A program made the position numbers and the translations under genes. A stretch of 64,000 nt of DNA from Corydoras sp. C115. Its lineage: Eukaryota > Chordata > Actinopteri > Siluriformes > Callichthyidae. This document shows positions 40,628-50,535 of this stretch, one piece after another (position 1 is the stretch's first letter; each line of letters begins with the position of its first letter). The stretch covers positions 62,001 to 126,000 of the forward strand of contig JAFMOC010000515.1 in the NCBI GenBank assembly GCA_019802505.1. The letters are read 5' to 3'. The notes below the pieces were generated by a model. It ran no database searches, was not told the DNA's origin, and worked only from the letters and a program-made list of their open reading frames with translations.

Positions 40628-42200
40628 CATTGACCTCCTCTTGACCTCATTCCTCCCTCCTGGTGGTTCCATGCTGTATCCTTTAAAGCTTGATTAATCC
40701 CTGAAGCCCTCATTCTCATTACCTGTACCATCCCTCTAATAAACTGTTTCCTAATCTTCATCTTCATCACTCCCAAAGAGAATCACATGATCTTTATCTC
40801 TGCTACTTCCAGCTTCCTCTCCTGTCTTTTGGTCAGAGCTACTTTCTCCAGGTCGTAGAACATCGCAGGTCTTACTCATCTCGTGCTCGTCATACTCGTC
40901 TATCACAGATCACTCCTGCATCTTTACACCACCTTGCTCACACTCTCTTCTTCGCCTCTCTTCCACATTCTCCATCATTTTGTACATTTAACCTACCGTA
41001 CATCTCATCTAGGGCTGCAACAACGAATCGATAAAATCGATAAAAATTGATTATTCAAAGCGTCGATAACGATGGTTATGGATTCATTGGGTCGCATGAT
41101 TTCCGTGTTACTCACAATGTCGTAACCTCTTAGTTCACCTGCAGCGCTTCAACAACGCTGGAAAAAAAATAGTGGGTTGAACAGAACGAGGCGGAATCTG
41201 CTGATAAATCGTACAAATGAAACACAGAAACACAGAAAAAAAGCTTACGTTTAAATTATTAAAACTGCGGGAGCACTTCACGCTTCACACAAATAAAGAA
41301 TGTGGAACATGCGAGCTCTGCGAAAATGAATTGACCTGCACAAAGCATCACGGTGATGATACACCACCTGAAACTAAACATGTTGGAGTCACTGATGAGG
41401 ATGAAGGAGCTCAACAGCCGAGTAAATCACTACAACATCCCGAGGTTCTTTAGTTTTGAAGTGAATTAACGTAATGGTGCACTCACTATGAGAACCAGAG
41501 CACGACTTTGCTGTATTTGGTTGTTTATAATGACAGTGATGGAGAATGTGTGTTAATTTTTATTTTCATTTAATTAGCATAAGCAGAGTTTAAATATGCT
41601 TTATAAATACATACAACTTGTACACAATGGTGAAAATTATGGTGGTAGCTTGATAGTGATCAAGCTTCACGTTTTAATATTTCACAAAATATGAGTGAAG
41701 ACACTGCACTCTATGGGAATGATGGGGGTTTGGTAACCTATTACAGCTACAGAAATGTATATAATTTAGTATTTTTTTCACACTATGCTACAGTACATAT
41801 TGTGCCAGTGTGTTTGAGATTTGTGTTTAATTGCTCTTTGGGCTACTTGGGTGCCTTCAACTCATACTGTAAATAAAACCAGACAGTAATTGACCTGCTA
41901 AATAAATCTACAGTAGCTGATTTTCGTCATAGCTACTGACTTGTGATGTTCTCATTTGTAAGTTGCTTTGGATAAAAGCATATGCTAAATAGCTAAATGT
42001 AGTGTAAAGACATGGGAAATACTTTTAATTTAGCCGATTTATCGATTAATCTAAAAAATAATCGACCGGTTAATCGATTATCAAAATAATCGTTAGTTGC
42101 AGCCCTAATCTCATCACTGTCTCACTGTCCTTATACATATCCTAAACCACCCACCCATACTTCCCTGTATACTGCAAGTATTTTCCTAAATGTATTATAG
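40628..42200 (-). mobile_element. RTE-like LINE relic, split by a hAT element
   Basis: 40628-41001 and 42116-42200. On + it reads ctgctacttccagcttcctc, ttttggtcagagctactttc and gtctatcacagatcactcct. These resemble, in reverse, the C-terminal RT region of RTE-type LINEs that are common in fish. Strongly decayed; assignment by recalled similarity. Confidence 0.4.
41010..42107. mobile_element. hAT element with 8-bp target duplication
   Basis: 1098 bases between atctcatc at 41002-41009 and 42108-42115. The ends tagggctgcaac and gttgcagcccta are inverted repeats, with further inverted ATCGAT-rich sequence inside. A short frame from 41217 (MKHRNTEKKL..., with CGTCELCENEL) may be the remains of a BED-type zinc finger. 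No transposase domain remains, so it is non-autonomous. An L2-type tail (gctttggataaaagcatatg, 41962-41981) is nested inside. Confidence 0.9.
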
Positions 42201-42609
42201 AAAAATGAGTGAAATTGATAACCTACAATAATGAAAAATAAACTGAATTCATGTATCTTTTATTTTTAACAAAACTAATCAACTAAACTATCATTCATAT
42301 TGACATCTGTATGAAAGACAAGAATCACATACCCAGTTTACATATCAGCCTCTTTAATTCATCTTTCTTCTCCTTTAATTGGATGATTTCAGTACTCAGG
42401 TTGTTGTATCTGGTCTGTAATTGGTTGTTTTCAGTACTCAGGTTATTGTATCTGGCCTGTAATTGGATGTTTTCCGTTGTCATGGAGGTGTATTTAATTA
42501 ACAGCAGTATAACGGACATCAGTAGAAGAATGGACAACACCAGACAGCCTGTGATCAGTCTGGAACATCTGATCCAATCAGCTCCTAGAGGAAAATGCAC
42601 AGACATACA

Positions 42610-42730
42610 GTAGCACTACATGTGTGTATATGTGTATGTGTGTATTGATGTGCATGTGTGTGTATATGTATTGATGTGCATGTGTGTATATGTGTGTGTC
42701 TGTATTAATGTGCTTGTGTGTATATGTGTG
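42610..42730. repeat. GT-rich microsatellite-like tract
   Basis: Repeated tgtgtgtatatgtgt and gtattgatgtgcatgtg units, in intron 1 of lectin E. Confidence 0.7.
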
Positions 42731-43185
42731 AAATTAATAAAGGAAACTGATCTCACATGGTGACTGATCATATGTTAAAATAGAATGTGGCTCTCAGACG
42801 AGCAATAAACAGAACCCAATGTATATAATGATACAACCAGTATTCCATGGTTCTGTGATTCAGTTCTGTGATTTAGCATTATTTAGGTTTAGAACACGGT
42901 GCAGCTGCTTTGAGCCCATGCTCTATAGAAATACACTGTTTAATTAAAGGCTAAATAAAGAATAAAGCGCTTTATAAACTAATAAACCTGAAAAATGAAT
43001 ATGTAAGTAGGGTTACCTGTGTGTTGAGGCTGTAGGTTTTCATTGGTGTTTGCACCCCTGACCTTTGTGTCAGAGTCGTCAGCTGTACAAATCTCAATAC
43101 TCTCATAAATATCAACCACCTTCTCGATTCTCTTGTCTGTCAGATCCAATAAGCTATCATAGTACAAATACTGCGTTCCAGACAT

Positions 43186-43400
43186 CGTAAAACAAAACTC
43201 ACTTTGCTGATCTGTTGCTGTGCAGCAGCTCACAGTTAATACAGTGGTTTCAAGAGACTCAACCTTCTGGAGACGTTACAGGAAGTGCAGACTGTTACCG
43301 AGGGTATGTCCACAAATACACATGATATCATTAGATCAGTACATGTTTATGGCTTTTTAAAAATAAACACTTCCCCTGACTGTTTTTTGTGTTTTGCAAT
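43186..43400 (-). promoter_or_regulatory. Conserved upstream module of lectin E
   Basis: Upstream of ATG 43185 on the minus strand: gtctccagaaggttgag, ETS-like cacttcctg, ccctcggtaacagtctg and, further out, tgatatcatgtgtat where sister copies have a CRE-like site. No TATA box. Confidence 0.45.
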
Positions 43401-43429
43401 CACACAACATGAAACAGAAATGAATTGTT

Positions 43430-43610
43430 ACAGATTTTACATTGAGTTATTTGAGGGGGTGGAGGGGCAGCATCAACAGTGTAGAACAGCCATGTACAGA
43501 TTGTGTAGTGATCATGTGACCCATATTTAATCATTGAAAACTATATAAGTCCTTAAAAGGTGTCCTGCAGGACCGCCAGTCCAATAGAAATCCAGGTTCC
43601 ATCCTGTTTT
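43430..43610 (-). mobile_element. CTTGAA-tail repeat, partial
   Basis: Contains gtagaacagccatgtacaga and ctgcaggaccgccagtccaa, the reverse of the middle part of the copies at 24303 and 16298-16612. The tail itself is missing. Confidence 0.55.
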
Positions 43611-44338
43611 ATGTAACTAAATTCACTAAATCTTTATTTCTCGTGCAGTGTGATCAGTAAGTGACTCTCAGTTGAGTTCACGCCGTCTCAATATCTTAAA
43701 GGTTCTACAGATAACCAAATGTTCTGTGCTTTTAATAAACCTGTTGGTTCTCATGTTCTTGTTACAGTGTTTGGGGAACTTGTGTTTACAGTATCTCAGC
43801 CACAGGAACAATTTCCACAGATAACCAACAAACGCAGTTTATATTTCAACCTCTTGGTTTTGTTTATTTAATACTAAAGTTTATTTGTAGCTGAGGTGTG
43901 ACTCATAAGTGATCTGAATGGGTTCATCCAGAGTTTGATTGACACAGTGCATCATGTGACTCCGGCATCACTGACTAGAGCAGCGGAACTAAAAGGGGCA
44001 GATCCTGCAGGGTACTGGAACAGAGAACAGTTTAATTGTAGCCACCTCTGGGCCTTTCAGGAAAGATGTAGATGAACTGACAGATCATGTGACCCGGTAT
44101 ATGAGCTGAAGTCTGGTTCATCAGAAAAGCAGACATATGTGTGAGGACAGGAAGTGACACAGTAGGAGGCTGAATGTGCATGTGAGAAGTGAGAATGAAG
44201 AATAAAGGTGATGAATAAAGTTCTGTGGTTTCATGTTGAAGCTTTTAAAACTGCAAGATGAGTGTATGTAAAAATGTAAGTACTTTGTGTTTTTTCATGT
44301 AAACAATATGGTAGTTATTATATTATATATAACATGTC
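43611..44338. other. Lectin-cluster flank, inverted relative to 23890-24260
   Basis: The part from about 43940 to 44290 matches 24240-23890 in reverse, including gcatcatgtgactccggcat and the block shared with 16950-17145. No exon is visible. Confidence 0.6.
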
Positions 44339-44697
44339 TGTCACGATAGTCTACCTCGGGCAGAAGCGGAAGCGCATCGGACGCGCAAAACCGGCGTATT
44401 TAACGCGCTGAAGGGAGCCAGGCACGCAGGTAACAGAAACAGGATTTATTTAAAGGTGCAGTAACACCAAAAACATGAGGTACATAAGAGACTATGTGAC
44501 AAAGAACCCAACGACCAGCACCGGTGACAAAAAACAATGGACATATATACAAAACGACCCCAGACCATGTGCACAAAACAAACCAATCACAAGACGACGT
44601 TAATTAACTAAGCTAAATACGCACAGAATGTTAATTAACGTGACAGAACGAGACTAAAACACAAAACAGGTGACAGGTGCCCTAGGCACCTGTTACA
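44339..44697 (-). repeat. 3' LTR of the 44-kb element
   Basis: 359 bases. The hairpin caggtgcc-cta-ggcacctg lies at about 44675-44693. An aataaa signal is on the minus strand at about 44446-44451. Confidence 0.9.
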
Positions 44698-44912
44698 TTA
44701 CCACCGCCCCTGCGGTCGCGCAACGGGGGGACGTGACCAAGAGAAAAAAAAAAACAGTCCGGGGGGGGGGGGGGGGGTCCTCCGCCCTCCTTGAGCGGGG
44801 CTTGAGCGGGGTGCCGAACGCCCTCTGGCTGCAAAGTCCGGTGGACGGCCTCGGCGGACAAGGAGTGGGCCACGCCCTCTGGCTGCAAAGTCAGATGGAC
44901 GCCCACGGCGGA

Positions 44913-46697
44913 TCACAACTGACTGGCTGCGTGTTCCGGTGGATGCCCACGTCGGGCACGGAGTTGGCCACGTACTCTGGCTGCGTGGCGAGGTGGGCGC
45001 CCCCGTCGGACGAGGAGTAGGCCACGCCCTTTGGCAGCGTGGTCCGGTGGACGCCCACATCGGGCGAGGAGATGGCCACGCACTCTGGCTGCGTGGCGAG
45101 GTGGGCGCCCCCTGGCGGCGTGGTCCGGCGGACGCCCACGGGCGGCGTGGCGAGGCGGGCGCCCCCTGGCGGCGGGGCGAGGCGGGCGCCCTGTGGCGAC
45201 GTGGCGAGGCGGACGCCCCCTGGCGGCGGGGCGTGCGGCGTGCGGCCCCTGCTGCTCGGGCTGGGCGGCGTGCGGCCCCTGGACCTCGGGCTGGGCGGCG
45301 TGCGGCCCCTGCTGCTCGGGCTGGGCGGCGTGCGGCCCCTGGACCTCGGGCTGGGCGGCGTGCGGCCCCTGGACCTCGGGCTGGGCGGCGTGCGGCCCCT
45401 GGACCTCGGGCTGGGCGGCGTGCTGCCCCTGGACCTCGGGCTGGGCGGCGTGCTGCCCCTGGACCTCGGGCTGGGCGGCGTGCGGCCCCTGGACCTCGGG
45501 ATGGGTGGCGTGATGCCCCCTGGGCTTCGGGATGGGCGGCGTGACGCCCCTGGGCTTCGGGATGGGCGGCGTGACGCCCCTGGGCTTCGGGATGGGCGGC
45601 GTGACGCCCCTGGGCTTCGGGATGGGCGGCGTGACGCCCCTGGGCTTCGGGATGGGCGGCGTGACGCCCACGGACTTCGGGATGGGCGGCGTGACGCCCA
45701 CGGACTTCGGGATGGGCACACGCGCTGGTAGGACCTTGGCGGGCACGCATGCTGGCTGGACCTCAGCGGATTCGCACGCTGGCATGACCTCGGCGGGCAC
45801 GCACGCTGGCAGGACCTTGGCGGGCACGCACGCTGGCAGGACCTCGGCGGGCACGCACGCTGGCAGGACCTCGGCGGGCACGCACGCTGGCAGGACCTTG
45901 GCGGGCACGCACGCTGGCAGGACCTCGGCGGGCACGCACGCTGGCAGGACCTCGGCGGGCACGCACGCTGGCAGGACCTCGGCGGGCATGCACGCTGGCA
46001 GGACCTTGGCGGGCACGCACGCTGGCAGGACCTCGGTGGGCACGCACGCTGGCAGGACCTCGGCGGGCACGCACGCTGGCAGGACCTTGGCGGGCACGCA
46101 CGCTGGGCGGACCTCGCCGGGCACCTCGGGCTCGCCATCCTGCACACAAAACAGGTACACCCCCACCGCAATACAAAAATACACAGACATTTCGGACATG
46201 GGGAAGACGGACTGGACACACGAGACAGGGGTACACAGATCCACATTTACCCCCCCGAGTGTTGGCTCCGGTACCGCCCCCTCGCAGCGCGATCCAGACA
46301 CAGCGCGGTCCGGCGCGGATGCGTCACGTGACTGCCCCGCAGAACACGTACCCGCAGAACACGTACCGCGCTCGGCAGCCGCGCTGCGCGCACGCTGCGT
46401 CTTAGCACCGCGTCGGCGCGCTCTGCGTCTGGATTTCGCCGCGTGGGGTTTAACAAACTGGACCGGAGCGTCCGTCCAGAACTCCTCAGAGTTGCGGAGG
46501 GTGCGTATGGGCAGAATATGCCCATACAGGTACGACTCGCCCTCGTCATCGGACACCTGAACCAAGTCCAGGCCCTCCTCAGCGCAGAGCACAGCATACC
46601 CGTACCTCCACATCCACTCATCATCAGAGTCATAATCGTTCATAGACATTACACTGTAAGAGCCGTCCTTACGGCTCCGGGACGGCGGACTGTGCAT
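44913..46697 (-). CDS. 594-aa LTR-element protein: acidic head, hydrophobic segment, four repeat blocks
   Basis: ATG at 46697, no interruption to the stop at 44913. Residues about 20-80 are acidic/aromatic (DSDDEWMWRYGY, SYLYGHILPIRTL, EFWTDAPVQFVKP), followed by a basic patch (SRRRARRRGAKT, 89-100). A short hydrophobic segment lies at about 170-185 (MSVYFCIAVGVYLFCVQ). Then come about 17 nine-residue units (VPAEVLPAC), about 8 ten-residue units (PIPKPRGVTP), about 10 ten-residue units (EVQGPHAAQP) and a GRPPRHAAR-type tail. The head is conserved in the 21861-22238 relic of another element. No retroviral or transposon enzyme is recognisable. It could be a structural (gag-like) or membrane protein of the element, or a captured gene; this is not known. 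Confidence 0.6.
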   Translation of the reverse strand: MHSPPSRSRKDGSYSVMSMNDYDSDDEWMWRYGYAVLCAEEGLDLVQVSDDEGESYLYGHILPIRTLRNSEEFWTDAPVQFVKPHAAKSRRRARRRGAKTQRARSAAAERGTCSAGTCSAGQSRDASAPDRAVSGSRCEGAVPEPTLGGVNVDLCTPVSCVQSVFPMSEMSVYFCIAVGVYLFCVQDGEPEVPGEVRPACVPAKVLPACVPAEVLPACVPTEVLPACVPAKVLPACMPAEVLPACVPAEVLPACVPAEVLPACVPAKVLPACVPAEVLPACVPAEVLPACVPAKVLPACVPAEVMPACESAEVQPACVPAKVLPARVPIPKSVGVTPPIPKSVGVTPPIPKPRGVTPPIPKPRGVTPPIPKPRGVTPPIPKPRGVTPPIPKPRGHHATHPEVQGPHAAQPEVQGQHAAQPEVQGQHAAQPEVQGPHAAQPEVQGPHAAQPEVQGPHAAQPEQQGPHAAQPEVQGPHAAQPEQQGPHAARPAARGRPPRHVATGRPPRPAARGRPPRHAARGRPPDHAARGRPPRHAARVRGHLLARCGRPPDHAAKGRGLLLVRRGRPPRHAARVRGQLRARRGHPPEHAASQL

Positions 46698-46821
46698 AGC
46701 AGCGCACTCGCGGACACAGCGGAACGCGCCGCGAGTACGAGGCTACACGCCCCCCGCAAAGAAAAATTTAGAAAAGCTTACCTGGGCTCTGGACTCCCCA
46801 AATTTCCTTGGCTGGTCGTTC

Positions 46822-47173
46822 TGTCACGATAGTCTACCTCGGGCAGAAGCGGAAGCGCATCGGACGCGCAAAACCGGCGTATTTAACGCGCTGAAGGGAG
46901 CCAGGCACGCAGGTAACAGAAACAGGATTTATTTAAAGGTGCAGTAACACCAAAAACATGAGGTACATAAGAGACTATGTGACAAAGAACCCAACGACCA
47001 GCACCGGTGACAAAAAACAATGGACATATATACAAAACGACCCCAGACCATGTGCACAAAACAAACCAATCACAAGACGACGTTAATTAACTAAACTAAA
47101 TACGCACAGAATGTTAATTAACGTGACAGAACGAGACTAAAACACAAAACTAAAACCCTAGGCACCTGTTACA
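46822..47173 (-). repeat. 5' LTR of the 44-kb element
   Basis: 352 bases, otherwise like 44339-44697. The left arm of the edge hairpin is replaced (aaaactaaaaccctaggc), so the two LTRs differ mainly there. Confidence 0.9.
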
Positions 47174-47255
47174 ATGTCTATATGTAATTTAGACGCAACA
47201 GTCAGCAAGGTAATGATATCTAACTAAAATGTAATGTGTTTAAAATCAAACAAAT

Positions 47256-47705
47256 TGTCACATTGGTGCCCACTGTGGGCGATCCTGGGATTGCCTTTCG
47301 CAGACTCAGGACCGCCCCCTATCACCTGAGTTCTAACTTTTGTTCCGTTTCCGCTTTTCTAATTGTCTTTTCTGTTTTCTCCTTATGTATTGCTTTCGTT
47401 TCGGTCTTCACTTCACTTTGTTCCGTTTCCGCTTTTCTAATTGTCTTTTCTGTTTTCTCCTTATGTATTGCTTTCGTTTCGGTTTCACTTCGCGTTGGCT
47501 CGTGTTTACTCACCCTTCTGCTCTTGTATTTGGATTATTGAGGATTTGCTGTTGTGTTCTCTTCTCAGCGGCGCTGGCAATTGTCTTCATTGCGGAAGCG
47601 CAGCTTCGGTTCTGGTTTGGTCCATAGTCACCTACCAAGTATTATTACTAATAAACATTCTCTGCGTTGAACTCTGGCCCGTTCCTCTGTTTCGTGATCG
47701 TCACA
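47256..47705 (+). mobile_element. Solo gypsy-type LTR with 5-bp duplication
   Basis: Flanked by caaat at 47251-47255 and 47706-47710. It starts tgtcacattggtgcccactg and ends gatcgtcaca, like the LTRs at 50161 and 54816, with an aataaa signal near 47650. A 78-bp tandem duplication (47341-47418 and 47419-47496) lies in the U3-like part. Confidence 0.9.
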
Positions 47706-47789
47706 CAAATATTAAATGAGCCTGCAGAAAGGTAGATTAAAGCTTTCCCTGAGATGTAGCTGAGTTTGCTGTCGCTCCTTCACTCATCT

Positions 47790-47985
47790 TGCTGCTGCTA
47801 TATATTTATATAGTGCAGCTGCACCGTGTTCTAAACATAAATAATTCTAAATCACAGAACCATGGAACACTGGTTGTGTGGATCATCATTATATATATTG
47901 AGCTCTGTTTATTGCTCGTCTGAAAGCCACATTCTATTTTAACATGTGATCAGTCACCATGTGAGGCCGGTTTCCTTTATTTATT
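47790..47985 (+). repeat. Lectin intron-1 relic, plus orientation
   Basis: gcagctgcaccgtgttctaa through ttattgctcgtctgaaagcc and tgatcagtcaccatgtgagg match 42920-42735 in reverse. No exons are attached. Confidence 0.6.
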
Positions 47986-48116
47986 CCTTTATTTAGAACT
48001 GGGGTCTTAAACTCAAATTAACTGGGGGCCACTAACCAGGCTGTGTTTTCGATGAGGGGCCAGATTAAAGAATTGCAACAAAAAGCAGTAAGAAAATTGA
48101 AAATAACAATTCATAT

Positions 48117-48553
48117 TAGGGGTGAGTTGCAATATTCGCTGATTCAACGATTCGATTCGGAGAACCGTAGTCGACTATGAACCTCATAGTCGAATGTACC
48201 ATTTTGACCACATGGGGGTGCCCATGGCTGCTGCTAAGCATTAGTTTTTACATGAAATGTCTTTGTTTTCGTTATATATATAGCCTTTTGTCAAATAAAA
48301 TCATCCTAATTTTTAGGTTTTTATTTTTTTTTAGGTTTTTCCTTTGAAGTGGAAAAAAGTCCAGAACGGGGATCCCATTTACCGTGCAAGTAAAATAACA
48401 AGTAAAATATTTAAAGAAATCTTTTTTAAAAACCACGCTTATAGCGCCATCTTGTGGTGAAATTTTAACTGATTCTATAACTATCAGTCGACTATAGGGA
48501 AAATCTGATGAATCAGATTCGACTATGAAAATCCTTAGTTGAATACACCCCTA
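48117..48553. mobile_element. hAT MITE with 8-bp target duplication
   Basis: 437 bases with ends taggggtg and caccccta, flanked by attcatat at 48109-48116 and 48554-48561. Inner sequence has mirrored ttcgactatga motifs (around 48170-48200 and 48515-48530). Confidence 0.9.
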
Positions 48554-48894
48554 ATTCATATAATAACTATGTACACATATTGTAATTCAAATACATTCTG
48601 TGTTTGCTCAGTGCTTGCTACCAGAAACCTGACAGTGCTTCTTCTGACACAAACGAGCCACATTTGCTTTAAGTGAGTTTACAGTGGACACTCTGATGAT
48701 GGACTGGAGAGGGGCATCGGTCAGTCTGGATCTGTGCTTGGATTTATAAAATTTTACAGTTGAGAAGAGTTTTTCACATACATATGTACTTTTTTTCCAA
48801 CATAACTTTTCTTTTATTTTTTGAGAGTTTCGAAAGTGACATTTTTGCTAACAAAATGTTTATGCTGGGAATGGTGAGCGCATGCATAGCGTAG

Positions 48895-49205
48895 TGTCAC
48901 ATCCACTTTACCTTCTGTACCTGCTATTCCCCTTCCCCTTCAGAGTTCTTCTCCAGAGTTCTGATTACTACTTTCTGTTTATCTCTCTATCTCGCTGTTC
49001 GGTTTGGTTGGCTGTTTGCGTCTGATCTTCGGTAACGCGCTGTTTGCGCTCTCCTCTCTTCTGTTCTATGGATTACCTCTCTGGAGAGTTTGGTTTCCCG
49101 AGTGTCAGTGATCATCTTCATCGCGGCGTTACACCATCAGTACGTTTACTGGGGTTTGAGCACTGTTTTCAATAAACCAGTTGTAGAATGTTGTGCTGTA
49201 ACATG
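48895..49205 (+). mobile_element. Probable solo LTR
   Basis: Starts tgtcacatccactttacc, has an aataaa signal at 49170-49175 and a possible end at gtgctgtaaca (49194-49204). No matching 5-bp flank was found, so borders are uncertain. Confidence 0.4.
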
Positions 49206-49699
49206 GGCACTATGTTTAAGGTATGCGTGCGGGTGGACGAATAAAGGTGTGACACACGAGAGATGTACGATACATGTGGAAAAGAGTAAAGCGATTCAGA
49301 GACCCTATTACTACACGATTCTGTGTCTTTCATTAGCACCAGAGACACGCCTACACCAGTGACTGTTATACTGTTCAGCTTACGAGTGGGATGGGCTTAC
49401 GCAGCAGGCGCTAATCACCAGGCAACGCAGCGTAAGCACAAAAATAAAGACACAAACACCACATTACAAATTAAGATATAATATAAAAATTAACAAAATA
49501 ATGTATAAATAATTAAACCAAATTGCAAGCCAGATTATTATTATACTTTTTTTATTTATTTATTAAAATTTTTTTTTAATGCTTATTTTGTTAACCCTTG
49601 AGGGGCCGTATAAGACTGCTTTGCAGGCCAGACGTGGCCTGTGGGCCGGCACTTTGAGACCCCTGCTCTACAGGCATTAACCAACATTGCTAAAAATCA

Positions 49700-49870
49700 T
49701 CATTTCTCCTGCGGATCCTGTGAATCCCACACACCACAAGCAAAGACAACAGTCGGAAACTCCAGACTGGCGTTCGGAGCACACTTCTCCTGTGGGTAAA
49801 TCCCACCTACTACAAGCAGGAACAACAGTTGGAAACTCCAGACTGGCGTTTGGAGCACACTTTTCCCAAT
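49700..49870. repeat. Tandem duplication, 76-bp period
   Basis: ggaaactccagactggcgtt occurs at 49755 and 49831 with similar flanks (tctcctg...atcccac...caacagt). From 49871 to 50160 no feature was recognised apart from an L2-type tail near 50105-50150. Confidence 0.6.
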
Positions 49871-50160
49871 GCTGGCCCGCTTCGGATTGCTAGGGAGCTC
49901 AATATATACTTGCGTTAATTGGTCTAGCGGCAGCGCTTCCTGCTAGGTCCTAGTGCCCCTCTGATTTCTTTCTCCACTGGGACCTTATGTCCCACAGGCT
50001 ACATAAAAAAACAGGACAGCATTAAACTTAAAAAGATTAAATTTGGAAGGCAGATTATGATCAGGTTTGATTTTATTTAACTACTGAATGAGTTGTTCTC
50101 TCATTTGTAAGTCACTTTGAAATAAATCGTCTGGTAAATGTTAATGTAATATAATACATG

Positions 50161-50520
50161 TGTCACATCTGTGCCCTCTGTGGGCCACCCTGGGGATCGC
50201 GTCGCGCATGCTCAGGACCGCCCTCCATCTCCAGAGTTCTAACTTCCGGTTTCTCCCTACTTATAGCTTCCGTTTCCTTCTTCTCCTCGCGTTGGTTCGT
50301 GTATTACTCACCCTTCTGCTCTCGTGTTTTGGATTGTTGTATTACTTTGGATTTGCTATTGAGTCTTCTCCTCGGTGGCGCTAGCGATTGCCTTCATCGC
50401 GGTTGCGCTGCTTCTATCTCGGTTTAGTACCTTTGTCTATAACCGAGCATATTGGGGAATAAACTCTCTACGATTTGAACTCTGGACTCCGTCCCGTTCC
50501 TTTGTTCCACGATCGTCACA
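50161..50520 (+). repeat. 5' LTR of gypsy element
   Basis: 360 bases, tgtcacatct...atcgtcaca. Contains tacttatagcttcc (TATA-like, about 50254) and gaataaactc (polyadenylation signal, about 50457). Confidence 0.95.
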
Positions 50521-50535
50521 GTAACCAACGCCAAC

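Larger units (their letters stand above)
40195..43185 (-). pseudogene. C-type lectin receptor E (lacks first two lectin exons)
   Basis: Exons 43185-43017 (cytoplasmic), 42584-42333 (membrane and stalk) and 40327-40195 (end of lectin domain), each with canonical splice borders in phase. The tail reads MSGTQYLYYDSLLDLTDKRI, where LYYDSL fits the ITIM pattern (L-x-Y-x-x-L), and DIYESI gives a second tyrosine motif. A transmembrane helix (LSILLLMSVILLLI) and three stalk units follow. The last exon has QPD and WND and ends CEM before TGA. The exons for the first half of the CTLD were not found between 40330 and 42330, where a V-SINE, an RTE-like relic and a hAT element lie. The gene is therefore probably broken, though splicing that skips them would keep a signalling tail. 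Confidence 0.75.
44339..47173 (-). mobile_element. Complete non-autonomous LTR element with a single large ORF
   Basis: Flanked by atgtc at 44334-44338 and 47174-47178. The 3' LTR (minus sense) is 44339-44697 and the 5' LTR is 46822-47173. They are almost identical except for a short rearrangement near the inner hairpin. Both start tgtcacgatagtctacctcg and end cacctgttaca on +. A purine-rich stretch lies just before the 3' LTR (44698-44715 in reverse). The inside encodes no gag, protease, RT or integrase, only the frame at 44913-46697. A conserved splice-donor-like cccag|gtaagc follows the 5' LTR (about 46780-46790). Confidence 0.93.
47996..49676. mobile_element. hAT-like element relic with nested insertions
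   Basis: The ends ggggtcttaaactcaaatta and actttgagacccctgctct are inverted. A MITE (48117-48553) and an LTR-like piece (from 48895) are nested inside. No intact transposase. Confidence 0.5.

Noticed and set aside
41217..41453. A 79-codon frame with CGTCELCENEL inside the hAT element
   Set aside because: Might be a remnant of a BED finger, but no transposase follows and the pattern is incomplete, so it was not called as a gene.
45240..46110. Regular 27-30-base repeats resembling a CRISPR array
   Set aside because: No spacers between units, units are coding and tandem, and the sequence is a vertebrate retroelement.
44939..46560. Plus-strand frames of 160-340 codons, Gly/Ala/Thr-rich
   Set aside because: Antisense to the 594-codon ORF. 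In-frame 27- and 30-base repeats keep all frames open.
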